This document shows, piece by piece, positions 18,774 to 27,617 of a stretch of 64,000 nt of DNA. Where the stretch lies: the NCBI GenBank assembly GCA_963799245.1, contig CAWCWN010000003.1:2480001-2544000 (forward strand), read 5' to 3'. A program made the translations under genes and the position numbers. The DNA is from CAWCWN01 sp963799245. Lineage in GTDB: Bacteria; Chloroflexota; Ktedonobacteria; Ktedonobacterales; Ktedonobacteraceae. Each line of letters begins with the position of its first letter. Position 1 is the first letter of the stretch. The notes beneath the pieces were generated by a model. The model was given only the letters and a program-made list of their open reading frames with translations. It was not told where the DNA came from and did no database searches.

Positions 18774-20315
18774 TCATTGCCTGCGGTCTAACCTCTCCTC
18801 TGCCAGCCATATGGCCTCCTCCCTGGTGCGCACAGAACCATCCACCTGCGCCTGGGCGATGTGTTCCAGCAAAAGCCCTAACTCGGGCCCTGGTCGCAGG
18901 TTGAAGCGCCGCATCAACTCCTCAGCGCTCAGCAGCCGTGGCGGGAGAATGCCCTCGCGCTGGCGTATGTAGCGGGTGAGCAGCAGGCACACCGCCGCGA
19001 GGTGTTCTTCCCATGTAGGGGGCATCGTTGTGTCGCCGGTAGCACCCGCGGCAGTGTTTAAAAGCGGGCCGCGGGTCGCCAGGTGATCGGCCAGCGAAAA
19101 AAGGGCGACGGCGATGCTCTGGGGACCGAGATCGATGAAGTAGCGGCGAATGGCGCGTGCCGTCAATGACCCCGCCTGGGCAGGCCGCATGTGGTGCTCA
19201 GTCACCTGCTGGACAAGGCGGCGGTCTCCCGCGCTGGCATTCAGGCGACCCATCACTCGCAGCGCCAGTGGAACACCGGCCCGGGGGTGGCCATAAAAAT
19301 GAATATGCCGCGCTTCATCACGCGTGAAGGTCGCCGGCTTGCCAATGTCGTGTAGCAGGGCAGCCAGCTTCATGCGAGGAGCCAGCAGGGTCGCGGAAGA
19401 GAAGATCTGCTGCTGCTCAGCCTCGCTGACTAGCTGTGCTATGAGCCTGAGATTGGCAGCCGGGTTGTCGCTCTCCAGAGGGGAGAGACGCAGCTCCTGT
19501 GGGGGTTGGCGCAGAAGCGCCGCCAGCAGCTCAATATTGCCCACCGCTTGCAGGCAGTGTTCCAGCACATCCCAGTAGTGCGGCGGCGCTTGAGGCATGC
19601 CGCGCGCGGGGAGAAATTCGGGGATCAAGGTCGTCAGCAAGCCGAAATCATCGAGCCAGTGCAGTTGCTCGCTCGCCCCCGCGAGCTCCAGGATCGCGTA
19701 CAGCTCAGCCTGAATACGCTCGGGTGCGACCTGTAGGAGGAGGTCAGCATCGCGCCTGAGCAGGTCCTGCGTCCGCTCATCAATGCTCAGCTGGTAGCGT
19801 ACCCGCAGGCGCAGCGCGCGCAGCAGGCGCAAAGGATCGCGGCGGAAGATACCATCATCCACGGCTCTGAGGCGGCGCGCCTCGATATCAGCCAGCCCCT
19901 GCAGAGGGTCAAAGGGGTGGAGGACCTGGCGCGTTGCCAGGTAGCGCACGACCTGCTCAAGGGGAGCCGCCAGCGCATTGATGCTGAAGTCCCGCCGCCG
20001 CAGATCCTCCTCCAGCGTCTGGCCCTGCATGGGCGCAATATCGAGGATCAGGTCGCGCCTACTACCCGCCGCACCAGGTATTGGAACAACGACGCGCCTG
20101 GCCCTGGCATGCAGATACACATAGTGACCCCCCAGGACAGCGGCCAGGTCACGAGCCAGCGCAGAGGCGTCGCCGCCCGTCACGATATCCCAATCACTGC
20201 AGTCCGCCCCCAGCAGAAGATTGCGCAAAGACCCTCCCACCAGGTGCGCCTGCTGCCCCTGCTGCTCGAAAAACTGCGCGCTTTGGCGTAAGAGATGGAG
20301 GGTCTGCGTGTCCAA
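18774..20315 (-). CDS. CCA tRNA nucleotidyltransferase / polyA polymerase family with HD domain
   Basis: A 513-residue class II nucleotidyltransferase. The head domain has LVGGSLRNLLLG, the catalytic SDWDIVTGG (DxD) and the RRRDFSINALA motif that follows the active site in CCA enzymes and poly(A) polymerases. A middle RNA-binding region (RRDPLRLLRALRLR) follows. From about residue 310 there is an HD phosphohydrolase-like domain (LAALLHDIGKP ... HHMRPAQ). It probably adds or repairs the CCA end of tRNAs; head-only or A-adding activity cannot be excluded by sight. Start is TTG at 20315 with a GAGGA-like site. Confidence 0.9.
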   Translation of the reverse strand: MDTQTLHLLRQSAQFFEQQGQQAHLVGGSLRNLLLGADCSDWDIVTGGDASALARDLAAVLGGHYVYLHARARRVVVPIPGAAGSRRDLILDIAPMQGQTLEEDLRRRDFSINALAAPLEQVVRYLATRQVLHPFDPLQGLADIEARRLRAVDDGIFRRDPLRLLRALRLRVRYQLSIDERTQDLLRRDADLLLQVAPERIQAELYAILELAGASEQLHWLDDFGLLTTLIPEFLPARGMPQAPPHYWDVLEHCLQAVGNIELLAALLRQPPQELRLSPLESDNPAANLRLIAQLVSEAEQQQIFSSATLLAPRMKLAALLHDIGKPATFTRDEARHIHFYGHPRAGVPLALRVMGRLNASAGDRRLVQQVTEHHMRPAQAGSLTARAIRRYFIDLGPQSIAVALFSLADHLATRGPLLNTAAGATGDTTMPPTWEEHLAAVCLLLTRYIRQREGILPPRLLSAEELMRRFNLRPGPELGLLLEHIAQAQVDGSVRTREEAIWLAEERLDRRQ

Positions 20316-20440
20316 ATGCTGCGTTCCTCAAGAAACGATAATCAACATCATGATATCACCCGGGAAAAAGAAAGAGGGCAGCGTAAGAATTCTGGTATAC
20401 TACTAGGAGAGTCATCTAAATTCAGAGGATATACCAATCT

Positions 20441-20711
20441 ATGATCAAGCAAGCCCTGACACGTCTTCTGCCTACCAGCGCCACCATCTCGGCTGAGGGC
20501 GTCATGCCATATTGCCGGTCATCCCATCCCCCAGTTGGCGCAGGCCCTGCACGAGAGTATGCAGCGGGGCCTGGCGGCTATGAAGCGAGCCATGCCGGCT
20601 GCTCATCGAGCCGGGGTGAACGAAGGTCAGGTGCAGGTCATGGAACGGCGGGAGACATATAATGATGTCCTGGCGCGCTACCTTCAGGTGGATGGGCAGG
20701 AGGGGTATTGA
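20441..20711 (+). pseudogene. Small hypothetical protein, frameshifted
   Basis: A reading frame starts at the ATG at 20441 (MIKQALTRLLPTSATISAEG) and a better coding frame continues to the TGA at 20709-20711 in the next phase (HPIPQLAQALHESMQRGLAA ... ETYNDVLARYLQVDGQEGY). Codon usage switches cleanly around 20507-20520. A single extra base near there would rejoin an 85-90 residue helical protein. No family was recognised. It may be a decayed gene or a sequencing error. Confidence 0.5.
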
Positions 20712-20795
20712 TTTATATCTCTGCGCCGTATAGTAAAGTATACAGGTTTTTATAAGGATTGGTGAGGGGCGTCGTAGTAGTTAGAGAGAAGATCT

Positions 20796-21533
20796 GTGTT
20801 TGCACTTAGAAAGAACCGCGCAATGATGGGAAGACAACAATCTCACCGCCATGCTGGCGAGATTGACGAGCACGATCAACCGACGGAACCGATGCCTGTG
20901 GTGCCATTTCCTGCTGGTACCTCACATAATCCGCCTCCCTCTGCCCGTCCCCCTGATGGCGCGGGGCCGGGCGCGTGGCCGCTTACGCCGGCCGGCGCCT
21001 ATGGCGAAGCAACTGCCGCCGACGCGAATATTCCGATACCACAGCCATACGAACACCCCTTCCCTTACCAGGAGGTGCCGTATACCATGCCTCTCGCTTC
21101 GCCCTATGCTGGCGGCCAGCAGCCCGCCTATCCAATGTACCCCCCCGCTTACGGTTATGGTGCGCGCGCGCCGGGAGGTACGCCAGGCGCCTATCCAGGC
21201 GCTGATGCCAGGGGTGCGCGCAAGACGACAGCGAGGACCCGGCGCAGCTCACTGCCAGTGCTGGTTGGCCTGTTCTTTGTACTGGTCCAGCTCTTGCTCC
21301 TGGCGCGCTTTATCCTGATATTGCTGGGGTTCTCCGCGGACACAGAGTGGGTGGGCATCATCTATACATTCAGCAGCCTGTTTGTGCTCCCCTTCCGCAT
21401 GCTCCAGCAGCATTTTACTCCACCTCTACCCGCTTTTCCCGGCTCGATAGAGCTCTTTACGCTGCTGGCAATCCTGGCCTACGGATTGTTCTCGCGCATC
21501 CTGGTACGGCTTTTGAAGGCCTTGCTGCACTGA
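20796..21533 (+). CDS. YggT-family membrane protein with proline-rich N-terminus
   Basis: A 245-residue protein. The first 145 residues are disordered and rich in Pro, Ala, Gly and Tyr. The last 85 residues match YggT: two membrane helices (LPVLVGLFFVLVQLLLLARF and IELFTLLAILAYGLFSRIL) around the loop LPFRMLQQHFTPPLP. YggT proteins sit near cell-division or osmotic-stress genes in many bacteria, and their role is unclear. The long Pro-rich tail is unusual for the family, which is normally about 100 residues. GTG at 20796 was taken as the start; ATG at 20823 is an alternative. The next gene is convergent, 7 bases away. Confidence 0.8.
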   Translation: MFALRKNRAMMGRQQSHRHAGEIDEHDQPTEPMPVVPFPAGTSHNPPPSARPPDGAGPGAWPLTPAGAYGEATAADANIPIPQPYEHPFPYQEVPYTMPLASPYAGGQQPAYPMYPPAYGYGARAPGGTPGAYPGADARGARKTTARTRRSSLPVLVGLFFVLVQLLLLARFILILLGFSADTEWVGIIYTFSSLFVLPFRMLQQHFTPPLPAFPGSIELFTLLAILAYGLFSRILVRLLKALLH

Positions 21534-21540
21534 AACCGCT

Positions 21541-21954
21541 TCAGTCAACCTCGCTGAAGAGCCGCTGGAAGTCACCATCGAAATATTTGAGGAAGAGGTG
21601 CATATTCAGGACATCATCGGCGTTTAGCGCCTGCGAGAGGTCTGATGATCCTGCACTTCCTGGCAGCAGCGGTGGAGGATTCGCGGCCGCCTGCGGCAGA
21701 GCGCCTGGCGGAGGGGTTGCGGGAGGAGGTTTAGCTATACGATGGCTTGTCACATGCCTGCGTCCCTGCAGCTGTGGCGGAAATTTAACGACAAACGTAT
21801 CTTTCTGCTCACAGTCCTTGCAGCTTATCATTACCATCCATACCTCGCTGCGACGGGCCAGCACCAGGATTCTTTCCGGCTCATACGCCTGGCCGCAGTG
21901 ATGGCACTTTTTGTGCGCAAACAGCTTACGTAAAATGCGCTCCTGTCCGTCCAT
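21541..21954 (-). CDS. Zinc-ribbon-like small protein
   Basis: A 137-residue protein with two CxxC knuckles, CHHC (residues 17-20) and CKDC near residue 47, separated by a short beta-like stretch (RILVLARRSEVWMVMI). That is the layout of a zinc ribbon. The C-terminal half is Pro/Ala-rich and then helical (LNADDVLNMHLFLKYFDGDF). It begins 5 bases after the bifunctional-nuclease gene in the same direction, so they are likely co-transcribed. No named family recognised. Confidence 0.7.
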   Translation of the reverse strand: MDGQERILRKLFAHKKCHHCGQAYEPERILVLARRSEVWMVMISCKDCEQKDTFVVKFPPQLQGRRHVTSHRIAKPPPATPPPGALPQAAANPPPLLPGSAGSSDLSQALNADDVLNMHLFLKYFDGDFQRLFSEVD

Positions 21955-21959
21955 CCCTG

Positions 21960-22490
21960 TTAGTCTTTCCCAAACTCGTCCAACACATCCAAACTGTTGA
22001 TGAAGTCACGATATGCATCCAGGTTATCCTGGTCCAATTCTTTTTTCTCTTTGCGCTGCTCCGGTTTAAAAGATGTGGGCTCGTCATTTGTCTCCAGAGC
22101 CACGCCAGCGCGATCCAGCACGCTTTCCTCGACAAAGATGGACGTTTTTGTCCGTACTGCCAGCGCGATCGCATCGCTGGGACGCGAGTCGACCTCGAGG
22201 TGTCTGCCGTCAACATCCAGGACAAGGCGTGCATAGAAAATGTCCTCGATCAGGTCTGAAATGACGATGCTGATAATTTTTCCCCCCAGCTCAGCTATGA
22301 CATTTTTGAGCAGATCATGAGTTAGCGGCCGAGGCGAAGTCGTGCCCTGCAGCTCGACAGCGATAGCATACGCCTCGGCATGTGCTATCCAGATAAACAA
22401 GTAGCGTTCTTGTTCGCGCGCTTTTAAAATGACCACACGCTGTTGCGTGGCCAGGTTTATACGCACGCTTTCAACCGTCATCTCAACCAT
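21960..22490 (-). CDS. Bifunctional nuclease family protein (DUF151)
   Basis: A 176-residue protein with the DUF151/BFN domain over residues 1-125: VVILKAREQERYLFIWI, HDLLKNVIAELGG, and the signature DSRPSDAIALAVR followed by IFVEESVL. In plants, BFN proteins have RNase and DNase activity; bacterial members are mostly uncharacterised. The C-terminal 45 residues are charged. It sits upstream of the zinc-ribbon gene. A decayed second copy lies directly upstream on the same strand, showing a tandem duplication. Confidence 0.9.
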   Translation of the reverse strand: MVEMTVESVRINLATQQRVVILKAREQERYLFIWIAHAEAYAIAVELQGTTSPRPLTHDLLKNVIAELGGKIISIVISDLIEDIFYARLVLDVDGRHLEVDSRPSDAIALAVRTKTSIFVEESVLDRAGVALETNDEPTSFKPEQRKEKKELDQDNLDAYRDFINSLDVLDEFGKD

Positions 22491-22562
22491 ATAACTGAAC
22501 TCCCTCTTCTATGGCTGGGGTCCGCCGAGTCTATGACGCCTCTTCTATAGAATAAACAGCCC

Positions 22563-22947
22563 TTACCTATTCGTTGCCTGGCTCAATGGTATCGTCCGCG
22601 GGTTGCTGTACGCTTTCCTCACGCGGTAAGCGCTAAGCGGCTCATCAAGATGTTCCGCAGCAACTTCGGCGCTCTGACCGGCACCTATATCCACGCCGAC
22701 CCTCGCCAGCACGTGTTCCTCAACAAAGACAGGGGCCTGCGCACGAATAGCTAGCGCAATTCCATCGCCAGGACGGGCATCAAATTCAGGCGCTTTGCCG
22801 TCAACATCCAGTACAATTTGAGTATAAAAGATCTCGTCAACAATATCCGAGATCGTAACTCTTACCCTGGTCCAGCGCTTTCAAAATGACGACGCCTTGT
22901 TGCGTAGCCAGTTTTATGCGTATGGCCTCAACATTCACCTCAGGCAT
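22563..22947 (-). pseudogene. Decayed second copy of the DUF151 bifunctional nuclease
   Basis: From an ATG at 22947 (preceded by AGGAGAGG) the frame reads MPEVNVEAIRIKLATQQ and VVILKALDQG, then ends early at a TGA. One phase later the homology resumes with VTISDIVDEIFYTQIVLDVD, then FDARPGDGIALAIRAQAP and VFVEEHVLARVGV, running to TAA at 22563-22565. Compared with the intact paralogue, about 40 residues covering the middle of the domain are missing and the frame is shifted. This is a deletion plus frameshift, not a single-base error, so it is a real pseudogene. The Ser of RPSDAIAL is Gly here. Confidence 0.85.
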
Positions 22948-23182
22948 GGTTTGCAGATCCTCTCCTGCGAGCCAGGTAGGTTGAGCGAATGTCAGATGCC
23001 TCTATTGTACACTTATCAAAGGGCAACGCGCAAATAGCAAAGAGAAAGAAAGAAAGAACGAACGCGTTGCGCTTGCCCGGCCATCTATCAAATGAGTATA
23101 GCAAAACAGGCGTAGTATTCCAAGTACCATAGCGACAAATGCCATGCGAAAAAAAATTCAGAATATGCGTTCCAGAAAAAGC

Positions 23183-23211
23183 TTGAAAAGTCATAGTTGA
23201 TATGATATTAT
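23183..23211 (+). promoter_or_regulatory. lexA promoter
   Basis: TTGAAA at 23183-23188 and TATTAT at 23206-23211 are separated by 17 bases, a near-consensus housekeeping promoter. Transcription would start near 23218, just before the inverted repeat at 23227-23247. The rest of 22948-23182 shows no gene. Confidence 0.6.
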
Positions 23212-23226
23212 TAATTTGAATACTCG

Positions 23227-23247
23227 TTCTACTTTTTGAAGGTAGAA
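23227..23247. promoter_or_regulatory. Candidate LexA operator (inverted repeat)
   Basis: TTCTAC at 23227-23232 and GTAGAA at 23242-23247 are a perfect 6-bp inverted repeat with a 9-base spacer. It lies just downstream of the predicted transcription start of lexA, where an autorepressor would bind. The sequence differs from the E. coli and Bacillus SOS boxes. Binding is inference from position and symmetry only. Confidence 0.5.
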
Positions 23248-23292
23248 TGACCGGGGCAAGAGAGGCCTCTACAGAAAGGCAGGAACAAGTTT

Positions 23293-23928
23293 ATGTCAGT
23301 AGATCAAGCAACCGACATACAACGGCGCATGTATGATTTCATCGTCAACTATATGAAGGCCGAGGGGATGCCACCAACCAACCGCGAGATCGGTCACGAG
23401 CTACAGATCGCCAGCACGGGTCATGTAGACTACCACCTGACCATGCTCGAGAAAAAGGGGCTGATTACTCGTCAGTCCAAGAAGAGCCGGGGCATAAAGC
23501 TTGTCAAACCTGTAACGGGAATTCCCGTGATGGGGTCGATTGCAGCTGGTCAGCCCATAGAGATTTCCACAGACCCCGAGCAGTTCATCGATGTGGGCCG
23601 CGAAGTTGAGCATGATAACACCTATGCGCTGATCGTCAAGGGCCGCTCGATGATTGAGGACCATATCTGCGACGGCGATTATGTTGTGATCAAACCCTCC
23701 TCCACCTGTAATAATGGCGATATTGTGGTCGCGACGCATTTGCAGCAGGGTGGCATCGGCAGCGCTACCCTCAAGCGCTTCTTCCAGGAAAAGGAGCACG
23801 ATCGCATTCGCCTGCAGCCCGCTAATTCTGAACTTGAGCCAATTTTTGTCTCTTGCACCGAGTGGGATGAAGAATGGAAAGTCCAGGGCAGGGTCGTGGC
23901 GATTTTCCGCCAGTGTAACGCGGCGTAG
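23293..23928 (+). CDS. lexA: LexA repressor (SOS regulator)
   Basis: A 211-residue repressor. The N-terminal winged helix is at residues 5-70 (PPTNREIGHELQIASTGHVDYHL). The self-cleavage site is the Ala-Gly in GSIAAGQPI. The C-terminal S24 protease domain carries the catalytic Ser in VKGRSMIEDH and the Lys in SATLKRFF. It represses DNA-damage genes and cleaves itself when RecA filaments form. The wing and recognition helix differ from E. coli (STGHVDYHL), fitting a different operator. Start ATG has AGAAAGGCAGGA upstream. Confidence 0.95.
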   Translation: MSVDQATDIQRRMYDFIVNYMKAEGMPPTNREIGHELQIASTGHVDYHLTMLEKKGLITRQSKKSRGIKLVKPVTGIPVMGSIAAGQPIEISTDPEQFIDVGREVEHDNTYALIVKGRSMIEDHICDGDYVVIKPSSTCNNGDIVVATHLQQGGIGSATLKRFFQEKEHDRIRLQPANSELEPIFVSCTEWDEEWKVQGRVVAIFRQCNAA

Positions 23929-24223
23929 CTGTGCTTCGTTGTCCATCAGCTTCTCCTTACTCGCACGCTCGGCGCCGTGGCAGGCAAGCCTGTACATCTG
24001 TCTGTACAGCAAGTTGCTTTAAGCTTGTTGTATGTTGTTTCTGCCTGTCTTATTTGTAAAGTTTGCTGCGCCTTGTACTTCTGCCTCTTAAGCACCTTGT
24101 ACTCATAACTCAATTATGGTATATTCATGGTATCGTCGTAAGGAAGCTTTCTATAGTTACTTACGCATCTTTCCAGTCTAATATATCGATGAGTTGTGGA
24201 AGCGCAGAAAGGAAAGCACTCGT

Positions 24224-25414
24224 ATGAGAGCTGCCGCTGTGGCATTGGTGCTGATAGTTGGAGCTGCAGTTGTGCTCTGGTATGGTAATACATTGAACTC
24301 CTGGGTTCTTGGTGGTCTGATTGGCGGCTTGGCGGCTTTGTTGATAAGCATTCCCATCTCCCTCCTTTTATTCTCCTACCTTGCTCGATGTCATGACGAG
24401 CGCGCCGAAGCCGAACAAGAAGAATTGCCCTCCACCGCATGGAAGTCCTATCACAGTCCAGAAGCGCCTGTAGAAGTCTATGAAGCTCATGCCTATGCGC
24501 TTCCATCGCCGCGAGAGGTTGGAGAACGGTGGGATGACGAGCCAGTAGAGTATCGTGTGCCCCGCGGCCGCAATCTCCCGGCTCCCTCCCCCCAGTATTC
24601 CCAGCCCTCCCTGACCAATCCCCGCTTGCCCGCGGCGCGCCAGGGCCTGCCGGGAGGGACAAGGGCGGCGGAGAGTCAGCGTTATCAACAGCCCGGGGCT
24701 TTGCCTCCGGCGCGGGTGAAGAGCCAGGCCGTCGCCGTGCAACGGCCTCATCCCAGAACTGGCCAGTCTATGCGCTACCCGGGTTTTCCTGGCTATCGTG
24801 CCGACGCGCAGCACAGCGCTTACCGCTCGGCCGCATTACGCGTGGCGCGCCACGAAGCTACTCGCCAGCAAGGCGTCGGAGATGGACAGGCGAGCTCGCC
24901 CCCCACCTCCAAACGTTTACCGGCTATACGCCCCGAGCAGCGCAGCCCGGCCCAGCAACCTCGCTGGCCGCGGCCAGCAAGTTCTTCGCAGCCGCTGCAG
25001 GGGCAGACGCCCCAGCAATATCGACCTCGTCGCACCATCGAGGGCTCCCCGGCTCGTGCTGCTCATGATCGCTCCCTGCCAGGAGCCGGCGAGGCCAGCA
25101 CTGGCCAGCTCCTGGCACCACAGGGTCGCTATCTCCAGGCGCGGGAGGCGCAGACCGATAAAATCGGCGAGCTCTCCTCATTCGCCGCCCCCGTTCGTCA
25201 GCAGACTACCGATCAGCTGGCACGCAACCCACAGCTTGCTGCCAGACGGCGCAACCCGGATGTCATCTCCGGTAGCCTGAAGAATCCTCTCGTCAGACGC
25301 GCCCCTTATATGTATGAAGATGATCCCTTGCGCCGTGAGATGTCCCAGCAAATCGAGTCCCCACTTGTACGCCGTTCTTCGCGCTATCTGGATTACGCCG
25401 AGGACGAAGACTGA
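24224..25414 (+). CDS. Membrane-anchored protein with long disordered Arg/Pro/Gln-rich tail
   Basis: About 396 residues. The Met at 24224 has an AAAGGA site; an open frame begins 10 codons earlier with GTG. Two hydrophobic segments occupy residues 2-20 and 27-55. The remaining 340 residues are low-complexity, rich in Pro, Arg, Gln, Ser and Ala, with no enzyme motif. Near the C-terminus a short element occurs twice: NPLVRRAPYMYEDDPLRRE and SPLVRRSSRYLDYAEDED. The repeats end in acidic residues and could be a docking motif. No family recognised. It lies between lexA and dedA on the same strand. Confidence 0.7.
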   Translation: MRAAAVALVLIVGAAVVLWYGNTLNSWVLGGLIGGLAALLISIPISLLLFSYLARCHDERAEAEQEELPSTAWKSYHSPEAPVEVYEAHAYALPSPREVGERWDDEPVEYRVPRGRNLPAPSPQYSQPSLTNPRLPAARQGLPGGTRAAESQRYQQPGALPPARVKSQAVAVQRPHPRTGQSMRYPGFPGYRADAQHSAYRSAALRVARHEATRQQGVGDGQASSPPTSKRLPAIRPEQRSPAQQPRWPRPASSSQPLQGQTPQQYRPRRTIEGSPARAAHDRSLPGAGEASTGQLLAPQGRYLQAREAQTDKIGELSSFAAPVRQQTTDQLARNPQLAARRRNPDVISGSLKNPLVRRAPYMYEDDPLRREMSQQIESPLVRRSSRYLDYAEDED

Positions 25415-25509
25415 GATTTGATTGAGAAAGTACTAAGCTAACTAGCTCTCCTCTCCAAAGTATGCTAAGATGGTCAAAATGTGTTGGAACGAGAAGGAGG
25501 CGAACTCTA

Positions 25510-26340
25510 TTGTTAACTTACTTAACTGATACAATCACAACTCTTATAACAAATTTGTATGTCTCAACCGGGCTGCTGGGTATCGTTCTCGCTATGGCTA
25601 TTGAGAGCTGTTGCATACCGCTCCCGAGTGAGATCGTCATGCCCCTGGCCGGCATTATGCTTGTCAGTGGTAAAATTCTTCCCGGCACGAGCACCCCGCT
25701 GGGTATTTTTCTGGTGGCGCTGGCGGGCTCTATTGGTTGCCTGCTTGGCTCAAGCGTTGCCTATGCAATAGGATATAGTGGCGGGCGCCCATTATTGCTT
25801 AAATATGGACGTTATGTGCTCATTTCTCAGCATGATGCCGATAGGGCTGATGCGTTCTTTCAACGCTGGGGGAGCGCCACCGCTTTCTTCTCGCGCCTCC
25901 TGCCGGTCGTTCGTACGTACATTTCTCTGCCCGCCGGTATCGCAAAGATGCCATTTATCAAATTCTGCATCTATACGTTCCTGGGTTCATTTCCCTGGTG
26001 TGTGCTGCTGGCATATATTGGCACCGTTATTGGCGGAAACCTCGGCACGCTCTCTCCGTACTTCCACGCCTTCGACATCGTCATCCTGGTCGCCGTGGTC
26101 TTGCTGGTGGTACTCTACATCTGGCGTCACCTTCGCAATGATCGCATCGCTCGCGCTGCTCACGCCGCCGAGGCTGCTAATAGCGCGCAGCAGGTCCCTC
26201 AGCCGCCGCAGGGTCCTCAGGGCTGGAATCAGCAGCCATACTGGGGGCAGCAGCCCCAAGGGTGGAGCCAGCAGCCTCAGCAGCCCCGGCAGTGGCCGCC
26301 ACAGGCTGGAGATAATGATCGCACCGTTCGCCGCGGCTAA
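25510..26340 (+). CDS. DedA-family membrane protein
   Basis: About 276 residues. The DedA signature is clear: ESCCIPLPSEIVMPLAG (E-x4-P-x-P-x-E type) after the first helix, and FFSRLLPVVRTYISLPAGIAKM in the second repeat, with the conserved Arg. Bacterial DedA proteins act in membrane lipid homeostasis; some flip undecaprenyl phosphate or phospholipids. AAGGAGG lies 9 bases before TTG at 25510, so I prefer it over the ATG at 25462. The C-terminal 55 residues are a Gln/Pro-rich cytosolic tail not usual in DedA. A strong terminator follows. Confidence 0.85.
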   Translation: MLTYLTDTITTLITNLYVSTGLLGIVLAMAIESCCIPLPSEIVMPLAGIMLVSGKILPGTSTPLGIFLVALAGSIGCLLGSSVAYAIGYSGGRPLLLKYGRYVLISQHDADRADAFFQRWGSATAFFSRLLPVVRTYISLPAGIAKMPFIKFCIYTFLGSFPWCVLLAYIGTVIGGNLGTLSPYFHAFDIVILVAVVLLVVLYIWRHLRNDRIARAAHAAEAANSAQQVPQPPQGPQGWNQQPYWGQQPQGWSQQPQQPRQWPPQAGDNDRTVRRG

Positions 26341-26347
26341 TTGCGTG

Positions 26348-26394
26348 AGTAGAACAAAGCCACCCCGGATTTTCCAGGGTGGCTTTGTTCTACT
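26348..26394. terminator. Bidirectional intrinsic terminator, 18-bp stem
   Basis: Arms 26348-26365 and 26377-26394 are perfectly complementary (core AACAAAGCCACCC) with an 11-base loop. It lies between the convergent dedA and cyclase genes and overlaps the cyclase stop codon at 26390-26392. No long T-run follows on either strand, so the long stem must do most of the work. Confidence 0.8.
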
Positions 26395-27028
26395 GGGGTT
26401 CGCGTAGAATAGCCCGGGCCGGCGTTCCATCACCAGAGTTTACTTTAAGTGGCAGGCAGATGAGTTCATAAGTGCCCGCTTGAACCTGCGAGAGGTCAAG
26501 TCCCTCTATGATCCAGATGCCGGCCCCCAGAAGCGCCTGGTGCGTCTCTGTCCCATCATGCTTGAAGCCGCCGACCGAGAGATAATCGACGCCGACGGTC
26601 TTGACACCGAGCTCAGCAAGGTAGTGGGCCGCTGCCTGCGAGATATAGATGAAATCCTCAACGAAGGTATCGGTCTTCCAGCAGTACTGGGAGTTCTGCG
26701 TTTTGAAGAGCACACGCTCATCACGCTGGATGGCATGAGGGCGTAGCTCCGCGGGCTTGATCGATTCCGTGTCCGCTATCTCGATTACTCGCGCTCGCCC
26801 GATGGTGGCGTCAAAGGGCATGCTATCTATTCCTGGGCCCGTGGCTATAAAGTGACGCGGAGAATCCATATGGGTGCCAGAATGCGATCCCATTGATAGC
26901 GTTGAGACATTGCATACATCTCCGCGCGACATATCTAGCATGAGCTCGATCTGAACGGGCGGGTTATCGGGCCAGTGCACCATGCCTGTATGAAGGGGGA
27001 CAGAAATATCAATCCATGTACCTGGCAT
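26390..27028 (-). CDS. Metal-dependent cyclase family protein (kynurenine formamidase-like)
   Basis: A 212-residue enzyme of the cyclase superfamily. The metal and catalytic motif HSGTHMDSPRHF (HxGTHxDxPxHF) is intact near residue 49. The N-terminus WIDISVPLHTGMVHWP is also typical. Members hydrolyse N-formylkynurenine or cyclise/hydrolyse small ring compounds. Substrate is unknown because no tryptophan catabolic genes are nearby. AAAGGAG lies 8 bases before the ATG at 27028. Its stop lies inside the terminator hairpin shared with dedA. Confidence 0.88.
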   Translation of the reverse strand: MPGTWIDISVPLHTGMVHWPDNPPVQIELMLDMSRGDVCNVSTLSMGSHSGTHMDSPRHFIATGPGIDSMPFDATIGRARVIEIADTESIKPAELRPHAIQRDERVLFKTQNSQYCWKTDTFVEDFIYISQAAAHYLAELGVKTVGVDYLSVGGFKHDGTETHQALLGAGIWIIEGLDLSQVQAGTYELICLPLKVNSGDGTPARAILREPQ

Positions 27029-27178
27029 TGGACGCGCTCCTTTCTCTTAACTACTCAAGTTCCACGCTCATCGGCCTCTTAACATATACAAACATCTATC
27101 GCCGTTGCGCCAGGAGCGAGAGGTGCAGAGGTAGGAGGGAGCAAGGCCAGCGCGTCCGGGCGAGGCCTGGGGGAATAT

Positions 27179-27424
27179 CTACCCACCCACAACGCGTGGA
27201 ACCAGTATTATCTGTGTGGCTGTGGCGTCAAATTCAGCGATGCGCTGCGCACTCTGTCCGGGTTCAAGGCGGAAGGCCGTCGAGCCTTTGGCCCGCTCGG
27301 CGGCGAAAATGCGCTCTGCCTCCTGGATCGCCGCGCAAGCTTCGTGATCGCCTGCCAGAAGTTGCTGCTCATCCCAGCGGATCTGATCATCACCGCGTCG
27401 AGACATCACTCGTAAAATTCCCAC
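27179..27424 (-). CDS. Small hypothetical protein (81 aa)
   Basis: Starts at GTG 27424 after a clear AAGGAGG, and codes for a soluble 81-residue protein with a helical centre (AIQEAERIFAAERAKG) and a beta-like C-terminus (ATQIILVPRVVGG). Residues 22-40 resemble a generic linker. Not recognised as a named family. Its 5' end overlaps the next small gene by 35 bases, so the two may be coupled. Confidence 0.6.
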   Translation of the reverse strand: MGILRVMSRRGDDQIRWDEQQLLAGDHEACAAIQEAERIFAAERAKGSTAFRLEPGQSAQRIAEFDATATQIILVPRVVGG

Positions 27425-27617
27425 TATCGTTCCTCCTTCGTTGCTCGCGTTCTATTTCCTCACCTGTAACCTCTTCCGCAGAGGGTGCCCCGGGGCGGGT
27501 AGTAGGCATTTGCTCACCTGAACGACTATGGGTCTTAGGTGCTGAGTTGGTTACAGTGAGCTTTATGCCATCTGTTCCTGGAAGTAGTATAAGCTGGGGC
27601 ACTTCGTTATGCATCAC
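27390..27617 (-). CDS. Small hypothetical protein (75 aa)
   Basis: A 75-residue polar protein starting GTG-ATG at 27617. The N-terminus (VPQLILLPGTDGIKLTV) looks folded; the rest is charged (SAEEVTGEEIEREQRRRN). It overlaps the downstream small gene. No clear ribosome-binding site sits directly before it, so confidence is limited. No family recognised. Confidence 0.4.
   Translation of the reverse strand: MMHNEVPQLILLPGTDGIKLTVTNSAPKTHSRSGEQMPTTRPGAPSAEEVTGEEIEREQRRRNDSGNFTSDVSTR

Noticed and set aside
24368..24814. Long minus-strand ORF opposite the disordered membrane protein
   Set aside because: The plus strand has better coding signals (start site, membrane helices, periodic motif). The minus-strand product is Arg/Gly-rich with no domain.
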